Shown here: in pieces, positions 32,509 to 42,518 of the stretch
Position numbering within the stretch: the stretch's first letter is position 1
How the letters are laid out: every line of letters begins with the position of its first letter
From: ZC4RG29 sp036381475
Lineage (GTDB): Bacteria; Bacteroidota; Bacteroidia; Cytophagales; Cyclobacteriaceae
Reading direction: 5' to 3'
NCBI GenBank assembly: GCA_036381475.1
Contig: DASVCT010000033.1
Location: forward strand, 1 to 44,819
DNA: 44,819 nt
Translations under genes and position numbers: made by a program
The notes under the pieces: model-generated
The model's input: only the letters and a program-made list of their open reading frames with translations
Databases searched by the model: none
What the model was told of the DNA's origin: nothing

Positions 32509-35500
32509 ATGCCCTCTCAAAAAAATATGCTGCGGCTGCACTTTGCAGCCTGCCTGCTCCTACTTTGCCTGTCGGCGAACGCGCAACCGGACGACCCCAA
32601 CCAGGGCAGGCGACCGGCGCCCCGCGTGCCACTCACGGGCGTCGGCTGGCTTGTGGCTGCGGGCGCCCTGGTTGGCGGCTTTTCGCTGCGAAGAGCGGCA
32701 AGATCGCAGGACACACCTTCCCGTTCCGCGCGGGTTAAGTCGTTCCTTGCCATTACAATACTGACCAATTTTTTCGCAGGAGTCGAAGTTTCGGCCCAGG
32801 AACGGATGAGCGTATCCGACGGGCTCTGGGAATCGCCGTCGACCTGGACGGACGGCGTTGTGCCTACACCCGACAACAGCACGTCGGTTTTGGTCAGACA
32901 CACCGTGACCGTGCCGGCTGGCAGCAATGTATCCATCGACAACCTGGTAGTGGATGGAGGACGGCTTGTGGTTTCACCTGGCGGTGTTCTGCAGATCGTA
33001 GACGGCGATTCGACCGACATGCAACTCATTGGGACAGGTATGTTTGATGTTTGGGGAACGGTCATCGGGCATGATGGCATATCCCTGGAAGGCCTAAACG
33101 GCGCCAACACCACGTTTAATCAAGGCAGCGTGTATCAGCATCTGGCCTCGGGAGAAGGAAGTATTCCCGTGGCACGATGGCACCCGCAGGCCCGTTTCGA
33201 AATCACAGGCATTAGCGGCAACGTGTCGATGCACGCTCAGGCATGGAGGCAAGCGTGGGGCACCGTGGTCTACAACGGCGCTACGCAGGGTGAATTTGTC
33301 GATTTCAAAGGCCTGCTGGAGACGATTCAGGGCGACTTCATCATTTCGTCGACGCGCAATTCAATTCTTCGCCTGTCGCAGTCGCAACCCATGCATCTCG
33401 CGGTCGGCGGCGACCTGATCATAACCGGACCATCCGAGGTCTGGTTTTCGCAGAGTGATAGCTGTACGCTCGATGTTGCCGGCAACTTTGTGTTCGCGTC
33501 CACGTCCGGCGCATCGTCATACTTCACCACAACCGGCGTGGCTAAAGTGACGATTGACGGAGACCTCGTTGTCGACGCGCAACATCGGCTGCGGATGGCG
33601 TCAGGGTCGGCGACAGGCACAACCGCGCTCACCGTGCGCGGAGACGTCACCTTCCTCAGCGGCCATATCGACGCTGCAGGTACCGGATCAGGAACGGTGA
33701 CGTTTGACGGAAGCGCGCCTCAGCGCGTAGACATTACACGAAATGGCGATTCGGGCTTCGAAGGAAATGTCAATTTCAGAATCGGAGGTGGCGCTGATGT
33801 CGACCTGGGAACGTCGCTGCTGGCAAACACCACCGGTGGAGATCTCATTATTGAAGGCACACTGCGGCTCGGCAGTCTCAGCGAGGCCGGTGCGATTCAG
33901 GCAGGCCCGGAAGGAAACATCCAGGTTGCAGGCAGTATCGCATATGGACCCGCGTCACGATTGATATACAATGGAGGTGGCACCCAATATCTGTCGTACA
34001 ACCGCCTGGAGACACAGGTTGATATTCTTAGCACCGGTGCTGTGGTCATGAACGACATTCAGTTTGGGGGACTGAATACAGGTTCCTCCGAATTTGTTGC
34101 CGGAACGCACACCCTCTCCGTGCAACGAGACCTGTACACAGACAGCTCGCTTGCGGTTAGCACCCTTGTTTTGAATGGCAAGGGAGAACAACGGGTCCAT
34201 ATGCCGAATGCTGACGTGCATGACCTGGTCGTCAGGCAAACTGAACCCGGGACGGTTGTGTTTGAGCAACCCCTGCAACTCACCGGCACGCTTTCCATCG
34301 AATCGCCGGGAACACAAGTGATGGCCAACGGCAAGATCAAACTTATCTCGTCCTCCGAGTCGGCCGGAGGCACGGCTTCCATAGCGAAGCTGGCGCAGGG
34401 GGCCAGCATCGTTGGCGATGTCATCGTGCAGCGGTTTATCGCCGGAGGTCCGGGCGATCATTACCGCTACATCAGTTCGCCGGTGGAGAACGCGACCGTG
34501 GCAGACCTGATGGACGACATTCCTGTAACAGGTACCTTTGAAGATGCCGATCAGGGCGGTGAGTTGCCCGAAGACGCACCATCGCTCTTCTACTACAGCG
34601 AAGAGGCGTCCGAATGGGTCCCCTTCCCGGTCACGGGCACCGCGGATGAAAACCGTTTCGACTCAGGACGTGGATATTGTGTGTTCAACTGGAATGGCGC
34701 CGCAGATTCAAACTGGGATGTTACAGGGACTGTTCACCAGGGACCGATGTCGTTGCCCGTCACCTATACAGAATCCGGGGATACTGCGATGCGTGGTTGG
34801 AACCTCGTGGGGAATCCGTATCCTTCTACCATTCGATGGGGAGAGGAGGGCTGGGACTCGCAACACGTCAGCGCCTCGATTGCCGTACGTGATAACCTAA
34901 TTGGAGGATTCAGATACTGGGACGGCGATGTGGGCAGCCTCGAGGACGGGCTGCTGGCCTTGGGACAATCGTTTTGGGTGCGTACAACCGGTGCAGATCC
35001 TTATCTCGTGATCAACGAGGATGCGAAAGCTGGCACCGGTGCCGAATATTATCGCAAACGGCCTCCGGATTTTCTGGAGCTTTCACTTAGTATGGAAGAT
35101 CTGACTGATCGGGCCTATCTGCGAATCCGCACAGGGGCGTCGCGAGAACTGGACGCATACGATGCGCCGAAAATGTGGAACGACTCGCTGTCTCTGGCGT
35201 TCCAAACGGACGATGGCGTTCCGGTGGCGATTCATGCCGTGCCGCAGCTGGAACGGATGGAACGTATACCCCTGGAGATCCGCCGAAAGGCAGGTAAGGA
35301 ATTTTCTTTCCACATACGGGGCTTTGGCGCGTTGCATGCTGCCACGTTTGGCCTGATCGATGACGCGACGGGTACGCGCTACGATTTTGGTCCGGAGGGC
35401 GAGATCACTCTGAGCGAAACGGTACCCATGCAGCTGAGTCTGATTATTGAATCCACCGTGGACTCTTGCTCCGATTGCAACTCGAAGCGACATCTCCCTG

Positions 35501-35781
35501 AAACCCACACCCAGATGCACACGGTGCCAGACAGGCATGCCGTGGTTGCATTTCCTGTGCCTGCGGCGGAAACAGTTTTCCTAAGCGGTAAAAAATTCGG
35601 CGAACAGGAAACAGTGGAAATCTATCGCGCGGACGGACGATTGGCGAAAATTGTGATGGCAACGCGTGCCACAACGGGTTGCCTGGCCGTAAACCTCTCC
35701 GGTCTAACCGCGGGGCACTACTACCTCCGTTTGCCGGGTAAAAAAGTACCCTACAGAATACGAATTGTTAAGTCGCATTGA
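32509..35781 (+). CDS. Large T9SS-secreted protein with tandem N-terminal signals
   Basis: 1090-residue surface or secreted protein. Residues 1-25 are a signal peptide (ends A-N-A-Q). Residues 40-62 hold V-P-L-T-G, a hydrophobic stretch and R-R, like the C-terminal anchor of small Bacteroidota sorting-signal proteins. Residues 76-96 are a second signal-like segment ending V-S-A-Q. The mature part opens with D-G-L-W-E-S-P-S-T-W-T-D-G and continues as long beta-helix-like repeats of G-D-L-x-I-x-G type to about residue 640, then a V-Q-R-F-I-A-G-G-P-G-D-H-Y-R-Y domain, and a C-terminal type A sorting domain (F-P-V-P-A then I-Y-R-A-D-G-R and L-T-A-G-H-Y-Y-L-R). The frame opens at 32416 but the signal starts at ATG 32509. 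Ligand or enzyme activity unknown. Confidence 0.85.
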   Translation: MPSQKNMLRLHFAACLLLLCLSANAQPDDPNQGRRPAPRVPLTGVGWLVAAGALVGGFSLRRAARSQDTPSRSARVKSFLAITILTNFFAGVEVSAQERMSVSDGLWESPSTWTDGVVPTPDNSTSVLVRHTVTVPAGSNVSIDNLVVDGGRLVVSPGGVLQIVDGDSTDMQLIGTGMFDVWGTVIGHDGISLEGLNGANTTFNQGSVYQHLASGEGSIPVARWHPQARFEITGISGNVSMHAQAWRQAWGTVVYNGATQGEFVDFKGLLETIQGDFIISSTRNSILRLSQSQPMHLAVGGDLIITGPSEVWFSQSDSCTLDVAGNFVFASTSGASSYFTTTGVAKVTIDGDLVVDAQHRLRMASGSATGTTALTVRGDVTFLSGHIDAAGTGSGTVTFDGSAPQRVDITRNGDSGFEGNVNFRIGGGADVDLGTSLLANTTGGDLIIEGTLRLGSLSEAGAIQAGPEGNIQVAGSIAYGPASRLIYNGGGTQYLSYNRLETQVDILSTGAVVMNDIQFGGLNTGSSEFVAGTHTLSVQRDLYTDSSLAVSTLVLNGKGEQRVHMPNADVHDLVVRQTEPGTVVFEQPLQLTGTLSIESPGTQVMANGKIKLISSSESAGGTASIAKLAQGASIVGDVIVQRFIAGGPGDHYRYISSPVENATVADLMDDIPVTGTFEDADQGGELPEDAPSLFYYSEEASEWVPFPVTGTADENRFDSGRGYCVFNWNGAADSNWDVTGTVHQGPMSLPVTYTESGDTAMRGWNLVGNPYPSTIRWGEEGWDSQHVSASIAVRDNLIGGFRYWDGDVGSLEDGLLALGQSFWVRTTGADPYLVINEDAKAGTGAEYYRKRPPDFLELSLSMEDLTDRAYLRIRTGASRELDAYDAPKMWNDSLSLAFQTDDGVPVAIHAVPQLERMERIPLEIRRKAGKEFSFHIRGFGALHAATFGLIDDATGTRYDFGPEGEITLSETVPMQLSLIIESTVDSCSDCNSKRHLPETHTQMHTVPDRHAVVAFPVPAAETVFLSGKKFGEQETVEIYRADGRLAKIVMATRATTGCLAVNLSGLTAGHYYLRLPGKKVPYRIRIVKSH

Positions 35782-35851
35782 GCGATGCCTTACAAGTGTT
35801 TGTGACTGTAATTATTTATTCTTCGTTTGAAGGAAAGTTTTGAGCCTTTTT

Positions 35852-35859
35852 TATCTTTG
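35852..35859 (+). promoter_or_regulatory. Candidate -7 element for the capD-like gene
   Basis: TATCTTTG matches the Bacteroidota -7 consensus TAnnTTTG. A TTTG at 35826-35829 could be the -33 element, with a spacing of 22 that is slightly long. It lies 54 bases before the GTG start. Confidence 0.4.
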
Positions 35860-35913
35860 ATGGCCCGTTGGGTTTTTCATGCAATCATTTTGAACCTGGT
35901 TAGGTCTTAACAC

Positions 35914-37884
35914 GTGGCTCGCCGCCGCAAGCGTATGGCAGGCAAGAGGAATTTCTTCGTTGACACAATTTACAAACTGAAAATCCTCCCCCGGTGGATC
36001 ATCATTTTCATCGACCTGGCCACCATGCTCGCATCAACCGCGATAGGATATCTCCTGCGGTTCAGCTTTGTCATTGCAGATATACTGGATAACAATTTTG
36101 TAGCCGCACTGGGAATCCAGCTGGGATGTGGACTTTTTTCCATAATGGTCACGAACAGTTATCGCGGAATCATCCGGTATACTGGCGTTCAGGATGGTGT
36201 TCGGATCTTTTATGTAGTCATCCTCAACCTGGTGTTGGTGTGTTCGGTGAACCTGATTTACTACTACAACGTCCTGCACAACCTCATCCCGTACTCCGTC
36301 GTTTTCATTTCCTTCCTTGCCTCCTTCCTTTTCCTCTTCAACTACCGCCTCCTCGTCAAGTACGTATTCTCATACTACAAGAGGCGGATGACAACGCGGT
36401 CCAACGTATTGATTTTTGGTACGGGTCATACAGGCATTATTACCAAGCACGTCATCGATTCTTCGGCCTCCGCGAAGGTAGTCGGATTCGTTGAGCACAA
36501 CGACAACATGATCGGAAAGGTCCTCGATGGCACGCGAATATTCCGCGCCTCGCAGCGCGAACTGGAGGACGTGATCAACACTTTCAATGTTGACGAGTTG
36601 ATCATCACTGTGAAGAACCTTCCGCCGGAGCGCAAGAACGAACTGGTCGATATTTGCATGCGCAACCAGGTGAAGGTGCGCGTCGTCCCGCCAGCGGACC
36701 GGTGGGTAAAGGGCGAGTTGAGCATCAACCAGATCAAGAACATCAACATCGAGGATTTGCTCGAAAGGGATGCTATACATCTCAACAACATCAACGTCGC
36801 CAACCAGATCCGTGGAAAGAGAATTTGCATCACGGGGGCGGCGGGTTCGATCGGCAGCGAGCTGGTCCGCCAGGTCATCCGCTATGAGCCCGCCTTTGTA
36901 ATACTGATCGATCAGGCTGAGAGCGCCCTCTTTGAGATCGAGCGCGAAATTCACATCAGCGGGCTGCGGGCGCGTGTGTTTCCCTATGTGGCCGATATCA
37001 CCAATCGTGCAAGGGTCGCGTCGATATTCAATGCGCACAAGCCTGATATCATTTACCATGCTGCGGCATACAAGCATGTGCCGATGATGGAAAGCAATCC
37101 GGCAGAGGCCATCAGTTGCAACATACTTGGGACGAAAATACTGGCTGATCTGGCGGTGGAATACAAGGTGCGCAAGTTCGTGATGATCTCTACGGACAAG
37201 GCGGTCAATCCCACGAATGTAATGGGTTGTTCAAAGCGCATCGCAGAAATTTATGTGCAGTCGCTCAACAATGCTCTGCCTGAACTTGGTTCGTTCCAGA
37301 CGAGTTTCGTTACCACGCGTTTTGGCAATGTGCTGGGATCGAACGGATCGGTAATTCCGGTCTTCAAGAAACAAATCGAACAGGGAGGCCCCATTACCGT
37401 AACCCATCCTGAAATCACACGCTACTTCATGACCATACCCGAGGCTTGCCAGTTGGTTCTCGAGGCGGGTGCTATGGGCAAGGGAGGCGAGATTTTCATT
37501 TTCGACATGGGTGAATCGGTTCGTATCCTGGATCTGGCCCGGAAGATGATCTGGTTGTCCGGTTATGAGCCCGGCAAGGACATCGAAATTGTATTCACCG
37601 GTCTGAGGGAGGGTGAAAAACTGTATGAAGAGCTGCTCAATAACGCGGAGGATACACTACCCACGCACCATGAAAAGATCATGATTGCGCGCGTCAGAGA
37701 ATACCGGTATGAGGAAGTGAACCGATACGTGGAACTCTTCCACGACCTGGTCAATGATAAGAATGAGCTTAAGATGGTGGCGTTGATGAAGGAACTCGTA
37801 CCGGAATACAAGAGCAACTATTCACGGTACGAGATCCTGGATAAGGAAAAGAATGTCGTTCCGGACGAGATCGTCGATCTCTGA
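35914..37884 (+). CDS. CapD/PglF-type nucleotide-sugar 4,6-dehydratase
   Basis: 656-residue membrane enzyme of polysaccharide synthesis. Four hydrophobic helices lie in residues 20-145, followed by a first Rossmann-like domain (V-L-I-F-G-T-G-H-T-G, about residue 165) and, from about residue 300, an extended SDR domain with NAD motif T-G-A-A-G-S-I-G-S-E. Family active-site blocks A-A-Y-K-H-V-P-M-M-E and S-T-D-K-A-V-N-P-T-N-V-M-G-C-S-K are intact; the usual Tyr-x-x-x-Lys is M-G-C-S-K, as in the PglF/WbpM group. Predicted to dehydrate UDP-GlcNAc for capsule, O-antigen or glycan building. Start GTG 35914 (M-A-R-R-R-K-R) or ATG 35935. No other glycan genes follow; it converges on the suf operon end with a 10-base gap. 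Confidence 0.92.
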   Translation: MARRRKRMAGKRNFFVDTIYKLKILPRWIIIFIDLATMLASTAIGYLLRFSFVIADILDNNFVAALGIQLGCGLFSIMVTNSYRGIIRYTGVQDGVRIFYVVILNLVLVCSVNLIYYYNVLHNLIPYSVVFISFLASFLFLFNYRLLVKYVFSYYKRRMTTRSNVLIFGTGHTGIITKHVIDSSASAKVVGFVEHNDNMIGKVLDGTRIFRASQRELEDVINTFNVDELIITVKNLPPERKNELVDICMRNQVKVRVVPPADRWVKGELSINQIKNINIEDLLERDAIHLNNINVANQIRGKRICITGAAGSIGSELVRQVIRYEPAFVILIDQAESALFEIEREIHISGLRARVFPYVADITNRARVASIFNAHKPDIIYHAAAYKHVPMMESNPAEAISCNILGTKILADLAVEYKVRKFVMISTDKAVNPTNVMGCSKRIAEIYVQSLNNALPELGSFQTSFVTTRFGNVLGSNGSVIPVFKKQIEQGGPITVTHPEITRYFMTIPEACQLVLEAGAMGKGGEIFIFDMGESVRILDLARKMIWLSGYEPGKDIEIVFTGLREGEKLYEELLNNAEDTLPTHHEKIMIARVREYRYEEVNRYVELFHDLVNDKNELKMVALMKELVPEYKSNYSRYEILDKEKNVVPDEIVDL

Positions 37885-37894
37885 AGTTTCCCAA

Positions 37895-38311
37895 TCAACA
37901 ATACTCTTCAAAAACTTCGATAAGGTGCTCGCCAATCATCTGGGCGTTTCTTCCTTCGATGTGATGACGTTCAATAAAATGCACCAGTTCGCCGTCCTTG
38001 AACAGGGCGATTGATGGCGATGACGGAGGGTAGGGCAGGGTATATTCGCGTGCCCGCGCTACGGCTTCACTGTCAACGCCGGCGAAAACGGTGGTAAGAT
38101 GGTCGGGACGTTTTTCGCCGTGTTGGAGGGCCCATTTCACACCCGGCCGGGCAGCGCCGGCCGCACATCCGCAAACCGAGTTGATAACGACGAGGGTGGT
38201 ACCTTTCTGATCAGACAGATGGCGGTCTACCTCCTCGGGGGTTTTTAACTCTACGAATCCAACACTGGTAAGGTCAAGGCGCATAGGCGCCACAAGTTGT
38301 TCAGGATACAT
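37895..38311 (-). CDS. Bacilliredoxin, BrxA/BrxB family
   Basis: 138-residue thioredoxin-fold protein; BrxA/B proteins remove bacillithiol from bacillithiolated proteins in Firmicutes. The redox motif is S-V-C-G-C-A-A-G, the family's C-G-C motif, near residue 48. The opening M-Y-P-E-Q-L-V-A-P-M-R is a family N-terminus. Some Bacteroidota are thought to make bacillithiol, so the activity is plausible here. It is the last gene of the suf operon, 44 bases after the DUF59 gene, consistent with repair of oxidised Fe-S machinery; this link is inference. Confidence 0.92.
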   Translation of the reverse strand: MYPEQLVAPMRLDLTSVGFVELKTPEEVDRHLSDQKGTTLVVINSVCGCAAGAARPGVKWALQHGEKRPDHLTTVFAGVDSEAVARAREYTLPYPPSSPSIALFKDGELVHFIERHHIEGRNAQMIGEHLIEVFEEYC

Positions 38312-38355
38312 ACTGGTTGTGTGGTTTAGATATTCTAATTCTTTGAATACAATTT

Positions 38356-38694
38356 CTACAGGAAGCCAAGTTCTACCTTTGCCGCTTCCGACATCATGTC
38401 TTGCGAGTAAGGTGGATCGAAGGTCACTTCTACATTGACATCATTCACACCTTCGATGGCCCTCAATTTTTGTTCAACTTCACCGGGAATCACCTCGGCG
38501 GAAGGACATGAGGGCGAGGTCAGCGTCATCAGGACATACACATTGTTCACGGGATACACGCTGATTTCGTAAATCAGGCCGAGTTCGTAGATGTCGACGG
38601 GAATTTCCGGGTCGTACACCGTCTTGATCGCCGCGATAACCTTTTCCCGGAGGTCGGGCGTTGCAGCCTTAGTCTTGCCTTCCGATTCTGTCAT
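38356..38694 (-). CDS. DUF59/MIP18-family Fe-S assembly protein (SufT-like)
   Basis: 112-residue cytoplasmic protein. Blocks V-Y-D-P-E-I-P-V-D-I-Y-E-L-G-L-I-Y near residue 27 and T-L-T-S-P-S-C-P-S-A near residue 57 (with the conserved Cys) define the family, which helps mature Fe-S proteins. Its start overlaps the sufE stop by four bases (ATGA), so translation is coupled. Confidence 0.93.
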   Translation of the reverse strand: MTESEGKTKAATPDLREKVIAAIKTVYDPEIPVDIYELGLIYEISVYPVNNVYVLMTLTSPSCPSAEVIPGEVEQKLRAIEGVNDVNVEVTFDPPYSQDMMSEAAKVELGFL

Positions 38695-39143
38695 GATCCA
38701 ATTTCCATTTTCGTCTTGAAAGCAAGCGCGTACATCTTCATCTGGCGTATCATCGCCGAAAATCCGTTGGAGCGCTGCGTGCCTATGAAACGTTCCATGC
38801 CAATGGCATTCATAAAATGCAGGTCCGAAGCCAGGATAGCGTCGGGCTTCTGACCGTTGAATATCCTGATCAGCAGACTCACCAGCCCTTTTGTAATGGC
38901 CGTATTGCTGTCCGCCGTGAAATACACCCGGTCTGACTCAAGCCGCGCCGTCAACCAGACCCGCGACTGACACCCTTTGACGATGTTTTCGTCTGTCTTG
39001 TCCCTTTCGGGCATAGGCAAGAGCTTCTGACCTAATTCCATGACGTACAACACCTTCATCTCGGCATCGTCGTCCAGGAGGGCGAAATCGGCGATGATTT
39101 CATCCTGAATGGCGGCAATGCTCCGGGGTGTCTCGTTGTTCAT
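38691..39143 (-). CDS. sufE: Cysteine desulfuration protein SufE
   Basis: 150-residue sulfur acceptor that takes the persulfide from SufS and hands it to SufB. The active cysteine is in I-V-K-G-C-Q-S-R-V-W near residue 57. I chose ATG 39143; a TTG one codon upstream is less likely. It lies 17 bases after sufS and overlaps the DUF59 gene by four bases. Confidence 0.95.
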   Translation of the reverse strand: MNNETPRSIAAIQDEIIADFALLDDDAEMKVLYVMELGQKLLPMPERDKTDENIVKGCQSRVWLTARLESDRVYFTADSNTAITKGLVSLLIRIFNGQKPDAILASDLHFMNAIGMERFIGTQRSNGFSAMIRQMKMYALAFKTKMEIGS

Positions 39144-39160
39144 CAATGGCGTCGGCCGGT

Positions 39161-40399
39161 CTATTTCACAAAGTTAATCACGCGCTGAAGTCCTTCAGCC
39201 AGCCGGTCAATTTCTTCCCTGGTGTTATAAACAGCAAATGATGCCCGTACCGTTCCCTCGATCCCGTAACGGTCCATCAAAGGTTGCGTGCAATGGTGCC
39301 CGGTACGCACTGCAATGCCCCGAGCGTCGAGCATCTGGCCAATATCGAAGGGATGTATGCCTTCAACGACAAACGACACGACGCCCACTTTCTCGGGCGC
39401 CATACCTACGATCCGTGTCGACGGAAGGGCGGAAAGCTTTTCGGTGGCATACACGAGGAGGTCGTGTTCATGCGCGCGAATGGCCTCCCTGCTAACGCCG
39501 AGGATAAACCGGAACGCTTCCCGGTAGGCAATCACATCGCCAATGTTCGGCGTTCCCGCCTCGAACTTGTAAGGCAACTCGTTGTACGTTGTCTTTTCAA
39601 ACGTCACGTCCTTGATCATTTCACCGCCACCCTGGTAGGGAGGCATAGCCTCAAGGAGTTTTTGCTTTCCATACAGAATTCCTGTGCCGGTGGGGCCGTA
39701 CATTTTGTGGGCGGAAAGGCAATAGAAATCGCAGCCGATAGCCGCGACATCGATGTCAAGGTGCGCTCCTGCCTGGGCGCCGTCTATTAGTACTACCGCC
39801 CCGTGGGCATGTGCCATTCGGGTGATCTCCGTAACCGGGTTGATCGTGCCCAGCGTGTTTGACGCATGGTTTACGGCGACGACTCGTGTGCGTTCTGACA
39901 GCAGCTTGCTGTATGCGTCGAGGTCCAGCTCACCTTTATCCGTCACGGGGATGATCCGCAGCTTTGCCTTTTGCTGTTCACAGACGAGCTGCCATGGAAC
40001 GATGTTCGAATGGTGCTCCAGGGCGGAGATCACCACCTCATCGCCTTCGCGGAGGAAGGCCCGCCCATAGGACGACGCCACGAGGTTGATGGCCTCCGTT
40101 ACCCCACGAACGAATATGATCTCGGCAGTCGATTCGGCGTTGATGAAGGCCCGGGCGGCTTCGCGCGTTTCCTCATATGCCTTTGTGGCGCGTTCTGCGA
40201 GTGTGTGAATACCACGGTGAATGTTGGCATTGCTGGTCTGATAATAGTCGACGAGCGCCTGGATCACCTGGCGTGGTTTCTGCGAAGTGGCTGCGTTGTC
40301 GAAGTAGACGAGATCCCGCCCGTTCACTTTTTGCGAGAGTACGGGAAACTCTTCCCTGATCTTTTTTATGTCGGCTGACAAGGTAGCAGGTGAAGTCAT
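39161..40399 (-). CDS. sufS: Cysteine desulfurase SufS
   Basis: PLP enzyme that removes sulfur from cysteine for Fe-S cluster building. 412 residues. Schiff-base Lys232 in S-A-H-K-M-Y-G-P-T-G, the active cysteine Cys370 in R-T-G-H-H-C-T-Q-P, and the N-terminal block Y-F-D-N-A-A-T-S-Q-K-P. It follows sufD by 10 bases. The R-T-G-H-H-C context marks the SufS (group II) type as opposed to IscS. Confidence 0.97.
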   Translation of the reverse strand: MTSPATLSADIKKIREEFPVLSQKVNGRDLVYFDNAATSQKPRQVIQALVDYYQTSNANIHRGIHTLAERATKAYEETREAARAFINAESTAEIIFVRGVTEAINLVASSYGRAFLREGDEVVISALEHHSNIVPWQLVCEQQKAKLRIIPVTDKGELDLDAYSKLLSERTRVVAVNHASNTLGTINPVTEITRMAHAHGAVVLIDGAQAGAHLDIDVAAIGCDFYCLSAHKMYGPTGTGILYGKQKLLEAMPPYQGGGEMIKDVTFEKTTYNELPYKFEAGTPNIGDVIAYREAFRFILGVSREAIRAHEHDLLVYATEKLSALPSTRIVGMAPEKVGVVSFVVEGIHPFDIGQMLDARGIAVRTGHHCTQPLMDRYGIEGTVRASFAVYNTREEIDRLAEGLQRVINFVK

Positions 40400-40409
40400 T
40401 GGTTGAAGA

Positions 40410-41687
40410 TCATAGATCGTTATGCTGCAGCCGCTGGCTCACGCGCTGCATGAGGTAGTCTTTCATGGCCGGCAGGCCTACGGCGTCGATGGTCTCTCCG
40501 GCAAAAGCGTATAGTAGCATAGCCCGTGCTGTCGACCTGGGGATGCCCCGGGTCATGAGATAAAACATCGCTTCTTCGTCGATCTGACCTGTAGTACATC
40601 CGTGCGAGCATTTCACATCGTCCGCCCAGATTTCCAGCTGCGGCTTGGTGTTCACTTTGGCATCGGCTGACAGCAAAATGTTGCGGTTCGATTGAAACGC
40701 ATTCGTTTTTTGCGCGTTGGGCCGAACGTAGATCTTCCCGTTGAATATGCCGCGCGACGTGCCATCCATAATGCCCTTGTACAACTCGTTGCTGAACGAG
40801 TTGGGCTTGAGGTGGTCGACGACGGTATGATTGTCCGCCAGGGTGTCGCCGTGAAGGAGATACAGACCGTACATGTGAGATTCACATCCCTGGCCGTCGA
40901 TTGCCAGGCCGAGGTTGTTGCGCACCAGCTTGCCGGTAAGGGTGAAGGTGAACGAGTTGACGCGCGAGTAGTCCTTTTGCAAAACGCGCGTCTGGTTGAA
41001 CTGAATTTGGTCAGGCATGTCGGCCTGGATCGTGTACAGGTCAAGTCGCGCGTTCTCTTCGACAAGCGCTTCATTTACTATGTTGACGTAGTCCTGGACC
41101 AAACCGGCAGAGACAAACTTTTGAATCAGGGTGCACTGCGCATTGCGACGGACCACCAGAAGATTACGCGTAGCATGTCTGGCGCCGTCCGAGATATGCA
41201 CGATCACGATAGGTTTTTCCAGGATCTTTCCCTCCGGTACCTCGACGTAGAAGCCGTGATTCCAGGCCAGCGTATTCCAGGCGACGAATGCGTCCGCCTT
41301 GGGATCGGCGATCTTTGCGAAGTGGGTTATGCCTCTTCCTTCGGCGAGCGCTTCCTCCAGCGGTTTAAGCACCACGCCGTCGACTTTTTCCGACGGGGTT
41401 ACACAGTGCCCGTTTACAAAAACCAGAAGAATGGCATCAAGGCCGGGTAGGGCATAAGCGTCCAGATTGACTTCCGCGGTTGCTACCCGATCGGCAGGCG
41501 GAAGTTTCTCCAGCGTGCGGGTCAGCGGCGTGTAGCGGTACTCCTCGTGTTTGGGTCCGGGGAATCCCACTTCCTGCAAGTGACGCAGCGTCTCGTCACG
41601 CAGCTCCGCAAGCGCGGGTATCGCATCAATGGCGCCAGGAAACACACCAAGGAGTGTCGGATTGATATCTGCAGTATTTGTTGTCAT
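40410..41687 (-). CDS. sufD: Fe-S cluster assembly protein SufD
   Basis: 425-residue scaffold partner of SufB and SufC. The C-terminal block K-C-S-H-G-C-T-T-G-Q-I-D-E-E-A-M-F-Y-L is the family hallmark, and the central beta-helix region (from about residue 170) resembles SufB. The N-terminal region is SufD-specific. It lies 14 bases after sufC and 10 bases before sufS. Confidence 0.95.
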   Translation of the reverse strand: MTTNTADINPTLLGVFPGAIDAIPALAELRDETLRHLQEVGFPGPKHEEYRYTPLTRTLEKLPPADRVATAEVNLDAYALPGLDAILLVFVNGHCVTPSEKVDGVVLKPLEEALAEGRGITHFAKIADPKADAFVAWNTLAWNHGFYVEVPEGKILEKPIVIVHISDGARHATRNLLVVRRNAQCTLIQKFVSAGLVQDYVNIVNEALVEENARLDLYTIQADMPDQIQFNQTRVLQKDYSRVNSFTFTLTGKLVRNNLGLAIDGQGCESHMYGLYLLHGDTLADNHTVVDHLKPNSFSNELYKGIMDGTSRGIFNGKIYVRPNAQKTNAFQSNRNILLSADAKVNTKPQLEIWADDVKCSHGCTTGQIDEEAMFYLMTRGIPRSTARAMLLYAFAGETIDAVGLPAMKDYLMQRVSQRLQHNDL

Positions 41688-41701
41688 GTCTTACAATGAA
41701 T

Positions 41702-42454
<753 letters not shown>

Positions 42455-42518
42455 GTCGCAATTTGATGATTACGGTTCAACAAACGGTTGTCGCTGCAAG
42501 GGGCCTCTTCGCGGTTCT

